Shown: positions 1 through 7,324, counted from the first letter of the stretch. The stretch is 25,340 bases of DNA from SAR202 cluster bacterium (GCA_030754315.1 JASMAO010000092.1:1-25340); one strand, 5' to 3'. Numbers and translations are program-made. The notes: generated by a model not told the origin, from the sequence alone.

Positions 1-84
1 TGCTGCTTTACCGTTTCCTATCCCCGGACCAACGGAGCCAGCTCCAGTGATGACAGCAACTTTCCCACCTACGCGGTCTCCCAT
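1..84 (-). CDS. Short-chain dehydrogenase/reductase, N-terminal fragment
   Basis: Only the first 28 codons lie in the window; the gene runs off the left edge. Reading leftward from the ATG at 84, the peptide begins MGDRVGGKVAVITGAG and continues SVGPGIG. This is the first beta strand and glycine-rich NAD(P)-binding turn (TGxxxGxG type) of the SDR Rossmann fold. A GAGGTG-like Shine-Dalgarno lies just upstream of the ATG on the minus strand. The VGPGIG spelling, with extra residues before GIG, occurs in SDRs annotated as 3-oxoacyl-ACP reductase-like oxidoreductases, but substrate cannot be read from this fragment. It is divergent from the HAD gene, with about 250 bases between them. The family is well supported; the specific function is unknown. 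Confidence 0.8.
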   Translation of the reverse strand, partial: MGDRVGGKVAVITGAGSVGPGIGNGKAA

Positions 85-235
85 GATCCACCTCACTTAA
101 GGAGAGTTAAAAGTTTAGAACACCGGATATGATACACGGGCTTTGCTGCCAGTTAAACTATGCAGTGATAGGCCCATGATCAAGTTCTCGAATAGGTGAA
201 AGGTTGGTGAATGGAGGTGGTAAATTCGCAATGCC

Positions 236-274
236 TATATATCGCATGCATATATAATATTTGCAATTGGCAAA
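236..274 (+). promoter_or_regulatory. Possible -10 box flanked by two inverted repeats upstream of the HAD gene
   Basis: A perfect TATAAT lies at 253-258. It overlaps the right arm of an inverted repeat (TATATAT at 236-242, ATATATA at 250-256). A second inverted repeat follows directly (TTTGC at 260-264, GCAAA at 270-274). No convincing -35 box is seen at the expected distance. The arrangement would suit an operator around a promoter for the HAD gene starting at 333. AT-rich repeats arise easily by chance, so this is tentative. Confidence 0.3.
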
Positions 275-332
275 GGAAATTGATTCCCCTCCCGATGAGC
301 GGCACAGGTTAAGGAAGTAATGGAGCAATGAG

Positions 333-1049
333 TTGATTGATATTATGGGAATTAAAGCCTTAACTTTCGATGTGTTTGGCACCGTTGTTGACTGGAGAGG
401 AAGTGTCATACACGAAGGAAAAAGGTTGGGATCAGGCCTACTTGTTGATGTCGATTGGCCCGCTTTTGCCGATGCGTGGAGACAGGGTTACGAGCCAGCT
501 ATGGCTCGGGTTCGCACCGGTGAGTTGCCTTGGACGAAGATTGACGATTTACACCGAATGATTCTAGACCGACTACTTCTTGAGTATGGGATCGAGGGGT
601 TGGATGAGGAACGGAAGGACTACCTGAACCGTGTGTGGCATCGCTTGGCTCCCTGGCCGGATGCGATCGACGGGCTCAACCGTATTCGTGATCGGTATGT
701 CATAGCGGCTCTGTCTAACGGGAATGTCTCGTTGTTAACGAATATGGCGAAACACGCAGGATTGCCCTGGGACTGTATTCTTTCGGCAGAGTTGGCCAAA
801 AAGTATAAACCGGACAGGGAGGTGTACCAAACAGCAGTCGAGTTACTGGGTTTCCCTTCCGATCAGGTTATGATGGTAGCGGCGCATAAACACGACCTTG
901 ACGGAGCCAAAATGGCAGGAATGAGAACTGCTTATGTACCACGCTCTTTGGAGTTTGGCACCCGCCATGTAGTAGATGTCGAACCGGACGACCGGTACGA
1001 TATGTTTGCATACGATTTCAATGATTTGGCGAGTAAATTAGGCACATAA
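333..1049 (+). CDS. HAD-superfamily hydrolase, haloacid dehalogenase type II-like
   Basis: A 238-residue cytosolic protein, the usual length for L-2-haloacid dehalogenases. The order of motifs fits that family. DVFGT at 13-17 carries the nucleophilic Asp13. FADAWRQ carries Arg50, at the place of the substrate-binding Arg41 of L-DEX. SNGN at 128-131 is motif II, YKPD with Lys159 is motif III, and Asp188 is the motif IV acid. The Ser175 and Asn177 positions of L-DEX read Ala183 and His185 (MVAAHKHD). Related HAD proteins share this change, so true dehalogenation of haloacids is uncertain; other phosphatase-like or hydrolytic activity is possible. The start is TTG at 333, with GGAG at 322-325 seven bases upstream; an ATG at 345 is the alternative. 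The lipoprotein gene follows 142 bases downstream. Confidence 0.87.
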   Translation: MIDIMGIKALTFDVFGTVVDWRGSVIHEGKRLGSGLLVDVDWPAFADAWRQGYEPAMARVRTGELPWTKIDDLHRMILDRLLLEYGIEGLDEERKDYLNRVWHRLAPWPDAIDGLNRIRDRYVIAALSNGNVSLLTNMAKHAGLPWDCILSAELAKKYKPDREVYQTAVELLGFPSDQVMMVAAHKHDLDGAKMAGMRTAYVPRSLEFGTRHVVDVEPDDRYDMFAYDFNDLASKLGT

Positions 1050-1191
1050 GACCCTAAACATGGAAATGAAATATACATCCAAAGTTAACATGGCTATACT
1101 AAACTCATCTAGATTCGTTGAAGCTCCAGCTGGTGGTTTGCTGTCACCTCGTTTAAATGAACCATCGGTCATGTAGGTAAGGAGATAGGTC

Positions 1192-1674
1192 ATGACTGCA
1201 AGGAATATGGATTCAATGATAGTTTCCCTTCTGGCGGCCATGCTGCTTTTGGTTGCCTGCAGTAGCGATGCGGGTGGACCAAAGGACGTGCAATTAGAAC
1301 TAGCGATACAAGACGGGAAAATGAACGTAGATACAGGAATAATAAGGGTTAAACAGGGAGACAATGTTACGTTTCGCATAACCTCAGATCAGGCGGGCGG
1401 GTTCCATTTGCATGGATACAATTTCGTGGTCGATGTTGGGCCACATGAGACTAAAGAAATGAAGTTCGAGGCTGATGCAACGGGAAGATTCGTAATCAAG
1501 TTACACCCCTTTGGCGCGGATCATTCTGGGCATCAGGATTCTATGAATAAAGACGATGCGACGGATGATCATGAAGGCGAAGACACTCAACATACGGAAG
1601 ATGAGCAGGAGGAATCGGTTGGACATGGGGAGGAAGAAATCACATTGGCTACCCTCGAGGTGCTTCCTCGCTGA
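1192..1674 (+). CDS. Cupredoxin-like lipoprotein with His/acid-rich tail
   Basis: This 160-residue exported protein has a type II signal: a hydrophobic stretch from about residue 9 and lipobox LVAC with lipidated Cys23. Residues ~32-105 look like a cupredoxin beta sandwich (EfeO/cupredoxin_1-like), with FHLHGY (His72, His74) and IKLHPF (His105). There is no Cys after the lipobox, so a classical type 1 copper site is unlikely. Residues ~105-149 are very rich in His, Asp and Glu (His105, 111, 114, 127, 134, 145). They sit before a final short strand ending LEVLPR, so this looks like a metal-binding insertion near the C terminus. The ATG at 1192 is preceded by AAGGAG at 1179-1184, spacing 7. The polytopic membrane protein begins 8 bases after the stop, so the two are probably co-translated. 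A copper or other metal role is inferred. Confidence 0.8.
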   Translation: MTARNMDSMIVSLLAAMLLLVACSSDAGGPKDVQLELAIQDGKMNVDTGIIRVKQGDNVTFRITSDQAGGFHLHGYNFVVDVGPHETKEMKFEADATGRFVIKLHPFGADHSGHQDSMNKDDATDDHEGEDTQHTEDEQEESVGHGEEEITLATLEVLPR

Positions 1675-1682
1675 AAACACTT

Positions 1683-3236
1683 GTGCAATTTCACAGACGT
1701 CTCATATTCCCACTCCTTTCATTGGGACTGGTTTGGTTTTACACACCCTCGACTGTCTCTGCCCACGGATTTGGTGAGAGCTACGACCTTCCTGTCCCAT
1801 TAAATTTCTTTATGGTTGGAGCGGCACTGGTGGTAGCAATGTCGTTTGTTGTGATCGGTTTGTTCGTTCGGCAACGTGATGGAGATCTTCGATATCCCAC
1901 ATATGATCTCCTAAAAAATCCGTTGATAGGAGTCATACTAAGCAATCGCCCTTTCGTATTTATGATTAAGGCAGCATTCGCTCTCCTGCTGCTGCTGGTA
2001 GTGGCTACTGGAATATTTGGAGTAAACAAACCTCTTGAGAATATCTCGCCAGCTATGGTGTGGATTATTTGGTGGATTGGTTTAGGGTATATCTCGGCGT
2101 TTTTTGGGAACTGTTGGGCTTTGATCAATCCTTGGAAGACTTTGTACGAATGGGCTGAGAGACTGCTCCGGGTACGTCGCGACGGTCGAGTCTCAACCCT
2201 ATGGAAATACCCGGATCGATGGGATATATGGCCCGCATTTGTGCTTTTTGGGATGTTTGCCTGGTTAGAAAATGTGTACAGCAAAGCGGCGGTTCCATCA
2301 AATCTCGCTTTCCTGATCGTATGTTATTCCTTGATAACCTGGGTTGGTATGGCCACATACGGGAAACATGTTTGGTTGAGACGTGGTGAGGCATTCGCGA
2401 TCCTTTTTGGGTTCTTCGCGCGTTTGTCACCTACGGAAGTGCGAGTGGTTAATCGATCAGTTTGTGAAAGATGCAGCGTTGATTGTTACGTCGAGGGTGA
2501 GGATTGCGTTGATTGTTACGAATGCTTCGAGTTGGCCGAAACAAGAGACAGGCAACTCAATTTCAGGCCAATTGCGGTAGGATTAGCTAGGTCTGAGCAT
2601 ATTTCGACAGCCACCGCTGGTTTCGTCGTGTTTGTTCTAGCTACCGTCACTTATGATGGGTTCATGGAGACATCGTTCTGGCTTGATGTGCAGAATGCGA
2701 TTTATCCCGTGGCGTCCATACTGGGCATGTTTACGGTTGGTGGTATTAAGACAGTTGGTTTAGTGGCACTGCCTGCGATGTTCATCTTGGCATACGGATT
2801 GACCTCGTGGGCAATTCGAAGGATGTCGGGTGATTCGCATTCTGTTATCGGGATCGCGAAAATGTTTGTTTTTGCTTTAATACCGATAGCGGTTGCGTAC
2901 AACATTGCCCACTACATATCGTTTCTACTGATTCAAGGACAATTGATCGTATCGCTTGCTTCTGATCCTTTCGGGTTTGGCTGGGACATCTTTGGTACAG
3001 GAGACTATCTAATTAACATAAGAGTCATTAATGCTAGGGTTGTTTGGTACCTTGCAGTGGCTGCCATAGTGCTTGGTCATATCATGTCTGTCTATGTAGC
3101 ACACCGAATTTCAGTTAGAGCTATGGCGAATTATGGTGTCGCGCTGCGGAGCCAGTATCCAATGGTGATTCTTATGGTCGTTTATACGGCAATCAGCCTT
3201 TGGATAATCGCCCAGCCTATCGTTAATAGTGGTTAA
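1683..3236 (+). CDS. Polytopic membrane protein, FedB/'fenitrothion hydrolase'-like family, probable metal role
   Basis: A 517-residue integral membrane protein with a signal peptide ending in VSA before His28, then about 11 hydrophobic helices. From memory it matches a family that databases often label fenitrothion hydrolase (FedB-like). Shared features are the mature N terminus HGFG..DLPVP, the GNCWALINPW segment, and the late AHYISFLLIQGQ and SDPFGFGWD motifs. That label is unlikely to describe the natural role. A loop at residues 261-281 holds six Cys in C-x2-C-x3-C-x6-C-x2-C-x2-C order, with VDCY repeated ten residues apart. This could bind a metal or iron-sulfur cluster. The start is GTG at 1683 without a good Shine-Dalgarno, 8 bases after the lipoprotein stop, which points to coupling. 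An N-terminal His after cleavage, as in CopC proteins, and the partner lipoprotein suggest copper handling; this is inference. Confidence 0.8.
   Translation: MQFHRRLIFPLLSLGLVWFYTPSTVSAHGFGESYDLPVPLNFFMVGAALVVAMSFVVIGLFVRQRDGDLRYPTYDLLKNPLIGVILSNRPFVFMIKAAFALLLLLVVATGIFGVNKPLENISPAMVWIIWWIGLGYISAFFGNCWALINPWKTLYEWAERLLRVRRDGRVSTLWKYPDRWDIWPAFVLFGMFAWLENVYSKAAVPSNLAFLIVCYSLITWVGMATYGKHVWLRRGEAFAILFGFFARLSPTEVRVVNRSVCERCSVDCYVEGEDCVDCYECFELAETRDRQLNFRPIAVGLARSEHISTATAGFVVFVLATVTYDGFMETSFWLDVQNAIYPVASILGMFTVGGIKTVGLVALPAMFILAYGLTSWAIRRMSGDSHSVIGIAKMFVFALIPIAVAYNIAHYISFLLIQGQLIVSLASDPFGFGWDIFGTGDYLINIRVINARVVWYLAVAAIVLGHIMSVYVAHRISVRAMANYGVALRSQYPMVILMVVYTAISLWIIAQPIVNSG
2476..2520 (+). repeat. 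Direct repeat of 15 bases with 30-base period inside the membrane protein gene
   Basis: The 15-mer GCGTTGATTGTTACG occurs at 2476-2490 and again at 2506-2520. The period is exactly ten codons, so the reading frame is kept and both copies encode VDCY. It looks like a small in-frame duplication that enlarged the Cys cluster. Confidence 0.85.
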
Positions 3237-3334
3237 TCCTGCAATTATTCTTGACATGTGGTTGTGAGTTGAGTGTACGCTTGTGCTCAGCAAATGCACG
3301 TGTGCTTTAATGAAATGTTTCTGGAGGGAATAAA

Positions 3335-3580
3335 GTGACCAAATCTGAACACACTTCAGGCCCGTGGGGATATAACCCTGAGAGTCCTAATAGAGTTACG
3401 GGTCCTCGTGGCGAAACGATATCGGCAACTTATGGGGGCATGGTTGGATACCAAGAGCAATTTGCTAATACTCGCCTTATCGCGAATGCACCCGTGATGC
3501 TTGACTATGTCGTGGGTAGGGCACGGGATGGGGACCAAGGGGCTAAGACTATTCTAGAATCGATGGGGTTGGGCGATTAA
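3335..3580 (+). CDS. Small conserved phage-type protein (HTxGPW...ANxRLIANAP)
   Basis: An 81-residue soluble protein. The start HTSGPWGYN and the later ANTRLIANAPVMLDYV match a small domain common in phage and prophage genomes (HTPGPW...NARLIAAAPELL type). Its function is not known. GTG at 3335 has GGAGGGA at 3322-3328, spacing 6, which makes the start firm. A TTGACA at 3251-3256 could be a -35 box, but the -10 region is poor. The gene sits alone between the membrane protein and groES, and no other phage gene is nearby, so it looks like a domesticated or isolated acquisition. Confidence 0.7.
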   Translation: MTKSEHTSGPWGYNPESPNRVTGPRGETISATYGGMVGYQEQFANTRLIANAPVMLDYVVGRARDGDQGAKTILESMGLGD

Positions 3581-3620
3581 GTGCTTGCAGACCAAGACAT
3601 GGGACGTCCCGCTATAAATA

Positions 3621-3648
3621 GATAACGAATTCAAGGCGACCCGTTATC
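3621..3648. promoter_or_regulatory. Inverted repeat upstream of the groESL promoter
   Basis: GATAACG at 3621-3627 and CGTTATC at 3642-3648 form perfect 7-base arms with a 14-base spacer, about 30 bases before the -35 box of the groESL promoter. A short palindrome GGGACGTCCC lies at 3601-3610. No CIRCE (TTAGCACTC-N9-GAGTGCTAA) is present. The repeat is a candidate operator for a heat-shock or other regulator; it could also be chance. Confidence 0.35.
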
Positions 3649-3680
3649 AACCGTTTCCCAGCCTCAATTCAATAGGGGTA

Positions 3681-3710
3681 TTGACTAGGATTACTCCGCG
3701 CAAATACAAT
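3681..3710 (+). promoter_or_regulatory. Sigma70-type promoter of groES-groEL
   Basis: TTGACT at 3681-3686 and TACAAT at 3705-3710 are separated by 18 bases. Each box has one mismatch to consensus. The predicted transcript starts near 3717, giving a leader of about 75 bases before the groES ATG. Confidence 0.65.
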
Positions 3711-3792
3711 AGGTCGTTGGCAATCGCAAGGAGAGACTGCTAATTGAGTCTAGGCCTGCGAGTAGCACCATCAAAGAGGAGGACTTGGCATC

Positions 3793-4098
3793 ATGGCGAC
3801 GAAAAGCAAAGTTTCTTTTTCCCCACTGGGGAACCGGGTAGTGATAGAGCCGCAAGAATCAGACGAACAGGTCAGTGCCGGTGGCATTTACCTTCCAGAT
3901 ACGGCAAAAGAAAAGCCTCAGGAAGGCAAGGTTGTAGCTGTAGGACCAGGGAAGCTTTCAGATGATGGAAAGCGTATCCCGGTAGAGGTCTCGGTTGGCG
4001 ATACAGTTGTCTATTCCAAGTATTCTGGCACCGAATACAAGGAAGGCGAAATAGAATATTTGGTTGTACGAGATGAAGATATCCTATTCAAGAAGTAG
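3793..4098 (+). CDS. groES: Co-chaperonin GroES (Hsp10)
   Basis: A 101-residue protein, close to the usual ~97. It forms the heptameric lid of the GroEL chamber in the cytosol and controls release of the folding protein. Family signatures are visible: SPLGNRVVIEP near the N terminus, the mobile loop around residues 20-35 (SAGGIYLPD), and GKVVAVGPG. The C-terminal part has SVGDTVVYSKYSGTEY and ends DEDILFKK. GAGGAGG lies upstream of the ATG at 3793. groEL begins 41 bases after the stop, in the classical two-gene operon. The sigma70 promoter at 3681-3710 should drive both genes. Confidence 0.97.
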   Translation: MATKSKVSFSPLGNRVVIEPQESDEQVSAGGIYLPDTAKEKPQEGKVVAVGPGKLSDDGKRIPVEVSVGDTVVYSKYSGTEYKEGEIEYLVVRDEDILFKK

Positions 4099-4139
4099 GT
4101 TAAAAATCCAGAAACTCCACTAGATCAAGGGGGAAAGAT

Positions 4140-5771
4140 ATGCCAGCAAAGCAGTTGGAATACAGCGAGGACGCTCGAAACGCGATGAAGCGTGGTATTG
4201 ATACCATGGCTAACACCGTTGGAGTGACCCTAGGACCACGCGGACGAAACGTGGTTTTGGACAAGAAGTTTGGACCGCCACAGGTGTGTAGTGATGGCGT
4301 CACAATTGCCAAAGAGATAGAGTTGGAAGACCCGTTTGAGAATATGGGTGCTCAATTGCTAAAAGAAGCAGCGAGCAAGACCAATGACGTCGCGGGCGAT
4401 GGCACGACAAGTGCCACAGTTTTAGCTCAAGCGATTGTTCATGAAGGATTTAGGAATATAGCTGCTGGTGCCAATCCCATGGCGATAAAGCGTGGTATTG
4501 AAAAAGGCGTTGCAGCTCTCAGGGACTCGATAGAAAAAATGTCTACTCCAGTCGAAGGCAAAGATCAGATCGCTCAGGTTGCATCCCTGTCGGCCCACGA
4601 CGAAGAAATGGGTAATTTGATTGCCGGGGTAATGGAGAAAGTGGGCAAGGATGGCGTAATTACTGTTGAAGAATCGAAAGGTCTCAATTACGAACAGGAA
4701 TTCGTAGAGGGGATGCAGATAGACCGTGGATACATTTCCCCATACTTCATCACCAATCAGGATCGTATGGAGGCTGTAGTGGAGGATCCATACATCCTCA
4801 TAACCGATAAGAAAATATCGGCTATGTCCGACATTCTGCCTGCGTTGGAGAAAATACTCCAGACGGGCAAGAATATCGTCCTGATTTCAGAGGATGTTGA
4901 AGGAGAGGCTCTCGCAACTCTTGTTGTTAACAAGCTGCGCGGGACCCTTAACGTGCTTGGTATAAAGGCCCCCGGATTTGGCGACCGTCGCAAAGAAATG
5001 CTACGGGATATTGCTATCCTAACGGGTGCCCAAGTAATAAGTGAGGAAATTGGTCGAAAGCTGGACTCAGTCTCCGTCGAGGACTTGGGGAGGGCTAGGC
5101 GAGTGGTGTCGACGAAAGAAGATACCACGTTCGTTGATGGCTCGGGGTCTGATGATGAGATAAAAGGCCGAATCAATCAGATTAGGGCTCAGATTGAGGA
5201 CACCACTTCTGACTACGACCGTGAGAAACTTCAGGAGCGTTTGGCGAAACTATCTGGTGGCGTTGCCATCATAAAAGTAGGTGCGGCTACTGAAGTAGAA
5301 CTCAAGGAGAAGAAACAACGGGTTGAAGATGCTCTGTCTGCGACTCGAGCGGCGGTAGAAGAAGGTATCGTTCCTGGGGGAGGTATTGCTCTCGTTAGAT
5401 CAAGGGCTGGGCTTGATGCCATCAAAGCTAGTGACGACGAGGCAACGGGTGTACGAATCCTTCAGGCCGCTTTGTCTAGGCCACTTCGACTTATTTCGGA
5501 CAATACCGGGGTTTCCGGAGAGGTAATTCTGGCTGAGACCGAAAAGGGCGAAGGTGATTGGGGTTATGATGCTGAGGCAGGTGAGTTTACGAACTTACTA
5601 GAGCGCGGGATTATGGACCCAGCGAAAGTGACTAGAGCGGTGGTTGAGAATGCTGCTAGCGTAGCCGCTATGGTTCTCACCACAGAATCGCTGATCACCG
5701 ATGTGCCAGAGGAGACTCCGGCAATGCCTGGTGGTGGTGGTATGCCTGGTGGCATGCCTCCGATGGATTAG
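4140..5771 (+). CDS. groEL: Chaperonin GroEL (Hsp60)
   Basis: A full-length 543-residue GroEL, the ATP-driven double-ring chaperonin that works with GroES. Visible hallmarks are VTLGPRGRNVVLDKKFG near residue 30, and the nucleotide-binding GDGTT near residue 86, followed by Ser where Thr is usual. The signature AAVEEGIVPGGG is near residue 405, and the Gly/Met-rich tail is MPGGGGMPGGMPPMD. The start ATG at 4140 has a GGGGGA ribosome site just upstream. The gene ends 38 bases before a strong intrinsic terminator, so groES-groEL is a closed two-gene operon. Confidence 0.98.
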   Translation: MPAKQLEYSEDARNAMKRGIDTMANTVGVTLGPRGRNVVLDKKFGPPQVCSDGVTIAKEIELEDPFENMGAQLLKEAASKTNDVAGDGTTSATVLAQAIVHEGFRNIAAGANPMAIKRGIEKGVAALRDSIEKMSTPVEGKDQIAQVASLSAHDEEMGNLIAGVMEKVGKDGVITVEESKGLNYEQEFVEGMQIDRGYISPYFITNQDRMEAVVEDPYILITDKKISAMSDILPALEKILQTGKNIVLISEDVEGEALATLVVNKLRGTLNVLGIKAPGFGDRRKEMLRDIAILTGAQVISEEIGRKLDSVSVEDLGRARRVVSTKEDTTFVDGSGSDDEIKGRINQIRAQIEDTTSDYDREKLQERLAKLSGGVAIIKVGAATEVELKEKKQRVEDALSATRAAVEEGIVPGGGIALVRSRAGLDAIKASDDEATGVRILQAALSRPLRLISDNTGVSGEVILAETEKGEGDWGYDAEAGEFTNLLERGIMDPAKVTRAVVENAASVAAMVLTTESLITDVPEETPAMPGGGGMPGGMPPMD

Positions 5772-5808
5772 ATACCAACCTGTCTAATATAAATGCGTAG
5801 CGTATGAA

Positions 5809-5845
5809 GAGCGCCCCGACCAACGGTCGGGGCGCTCGCTTTATT
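5809..5845 (+). terminator. Intrinsic terminator of the groESL operon
   Basis: GAGCGCCCCGACC at 5809-5821 pairs perfectly with GGTCGGGGCGCTC at 5825-5837. This gives a 13-base GC-rich stem with an AAC loop, followed by GCTTTATT. It is the clearest terminator in the window. Confidence 0.93.
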
Positions 5846-6216
5846 GAGGTGTATTAAACTCTTTCATTGTTAAGGAATTGATGGCGGATGTTGTGCCTGT
5901 AGTGGCGGGAATCAAATATGCACAGTTGCAGTTAATTATTATAGGATCGGTAATGAAGGAGCCTTTCCACGGGAAAGACGATGGGGGCGTACGACTTAGC
6001 CAGAGCGACTAAATAAAGTAGAATCTAAACAGGGTTGCCCGTTTTGCAATTCCATCTCAATTACCGGAAATGACTCAGTGATTTTTTGATCTTGAGAACC
6101 CTGCACTTTGACAAAACCTATGTCAATGTCTATCTTGCTCTTTGAAATTACTCACTGGAAACATGTGGATACAGAACGGGAGTTAAATTAAGGATGGAGA
6201 GAGTTAGGGTATATCT
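5846..6216. other. Intergenic stretch between groEL terminator and first aldo/keto reductase
   Basis: About 370 bases without a convincing reading frame or RNA gene. The only structured element seen is the promoter-like sequence with an overlapping inverted repeat at 6108-6136. The rest shows nothing recognisable. Confidence 0.6.
6108..6136 (+). promoter_or_regulatory. Probable promoter with operator-like repeat, upstream of aldo/keto reductase 1
   Basis: TTGACA at 6108-6113 is followed, after 17 bases, by TATCTT at 6131-6136. The -35 box is also the left arm of an inverted repeat (TTGACA, 7-base spacer, TGTCAA at 6121-6126), so a repressor could occlude the promoter. The leader to the ATG at 6217 would be about 75 bases. 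Confidence 0.5.
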
Positions 6217-7206
6217 ATGAACCAAAAACCTTTAGGCCAAACCGGAACTAACGTTAGTGCTTTGGCTCTTGGTACTGGGACATTTGGTCGTGAGATTGAC
6301 GAAGAAGAATCCTATCGGTTAATGGATTATTGTTTTGAAAAAGGGATCACGTTTTTCGATACTGCCGAAGCTTACGGCGGCGGACAGGCGAGAGAGAACA
6401 GGAGAGCATCCCTCGGAATAGACGATGTCCGTGAAACTACTGGGGAGCTAAGCTCGTCTGAGAGAATCATAGGGAGCTGGATGAAGGCAAGAGGAGTTCG
6501 TGAGCAGGTCACACTGTGTACCAAGATCAGTGGAGGTCACGGGAAACCTGAAGAAATACGCAAAGCCCTTGTGGCAAGCTTGGACAGACTTCAAACAGAC
6601 CATGTGGAAGTTTACAAGATGCATTCTCCAGACCCCTCGACACCTATTGATGAAACGCTCGATGCAATGACAGAGGAGAAAAAAGCTGGACGGATATCTA
6701 CCTGCATAGGAGGAGCCAACTACGATGCAGTGCAATTGCGGGAAGTCTTGGATATCGCTCAGGAAAAAGGCTACGAACGTTTTGAAGTAACACAGCCGAA
6801 TTACAATTTGGCCGTGCCAGATGCCCAGAACGACCTCCTTCCCTTTTGCCTCAAAGAAGGAATATCGGTGACACCTTATAGTCCGTTAGGCGCAGGGTTT
6901 CTAACCGGTAAATACACACCGGATAGGAGTAAAATACCTGCCAGAACTCGCATGCATGTGGCACCTGCCCACATAGATATATATTTCAATGATCGCAGTT
7001 TTAGAGTTATGGATAAGTTAAAGGAAAAATCTGCTGCAATAGGGCTGTCAGTCGTGCAACTCGCTATGGCATGGGTAATAACCCACCCCGCCATAACAGC
7101 AGTGCTGGTTGGAGCGCGGGAAACGAGGCATGTGGACAATGCGATTGCTGCCTACGAAATGGGAATGGACCCAGATCTACGTGCTGAGATGTCTGCGTGG
7201 AATTGA
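6217..7206 (+). CDS. Aldo/keto reductase (paralog 1 of a tandem pair)
   Basis: A 329-residue cytosolic NAD(P)H-dependent oxidoreductase of the AKR (beta/alpha)8 fold. The catalytic tetrad can be placed: Asp48 and Tyr53 in FFDTAEAYGGG, Lys103 in LCTKI, and His136 in YKMHSPD. The cofactor end is ALVGARETRHVDNA near residues 290-305, with WVITHPAITAVLVG before it. Between Tyr53 and the SSERIIG helix there is an insertion of about 20-25 residues (including GIDDVRE) not typical of the family. ATG at 6217 follows an AGGG; the Shine-Dalgarno is moderate. A close paralog follows 118 bases downstream. The substrate is unknown; aldehydes or aldoses are likely. Confidence 0.92.
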   Translation: MNQKPLGQTGTNVSALALGTGTFGREIDEEESYRLMDYCFEKGITFFDTAEAYGGGQARENRRASLGIDDVRETTGELSSSERIIGSWMKARGVREQVTLCTKISGGHGKPEEIRKALVASLDRLQTDHVEVYKMHSPDPSTPIDETLDAMTEEKKAGRISTCIGGANYDAVQLREVLDIAQEKGYERFEVTQPNYNLAVPDAQNDLLPFCLKEGISVTPYSPLGAGFLTGKYTPDRSKIPARTRMHVAPAHIDIYFNDRSFRVMDKLKEKSAAIGLSVVQLAMAWVITHPAITAVLVGARETRHVDNAIAAYEMGMDPDLRAEMSAWN

Positions 7207-7312
7207 AGATGGGTGCAATTGAATATATGGTGGATCGTTAAGAACATGGGAAAATTTTTTAGATCCAGTGTTAGTTATTGAAGCTAGTATTGTAAACAAT
7301 TAGAGAATGAGA

Positions 7313-7317
7313 AGGAG
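7313..7317 (+). promoter_or_regulatory. Ribosome binding site that sets the TTG start of aldo/keto reductase 2
   Basis: AGGAG at 7313-7317 lies seven bases before the TTG at 7325. It falls inside the reading frame if the upstream ATG at 7307 is used, which argues for TTG as the true start. Confidence 0.7.
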
Positions 7318-7324
7318 AGGGGAT

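Noticed and set aside
158..409. An 83-codon minus-strand frame across the SDR/HAD intergenic region
   Set aside because: It overlaps the start of the well-supported HAD gene in antisense, has no family resemblance and covers the promoter-like region.
1060..1176. A 38-codon frame filling the gap between the HAD and lipoprotein genes
   Set aside because: No ribosome site before its ATG, no recognisable sequence, and it ends just before the strong Shine-Dalgarno of the lipoprotein gene; likely chance.
3581..3792. A CIRCE/HrcA operator before groES
   Set aside because: I looked for TTAGCACTC-N9-GAGTGCTAA and close variants and found none; only an unrelated inverted repeat is present.
4757..5176. 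A 139-codon minus-strand frame inside groEL
   Set aside because: It is an antisense shadow of the highly conserved groEL coding sequence, rich in Ser/Arg as such shadows are.
7229..7266. TGGATC ... GATCCA inverted repeat between the two tandem aldo/keto reductases as a terminator
   Set aside because: The T-run is in the loop rather than after the stem and the arms are only six bases, so it does not look like a working terminator.
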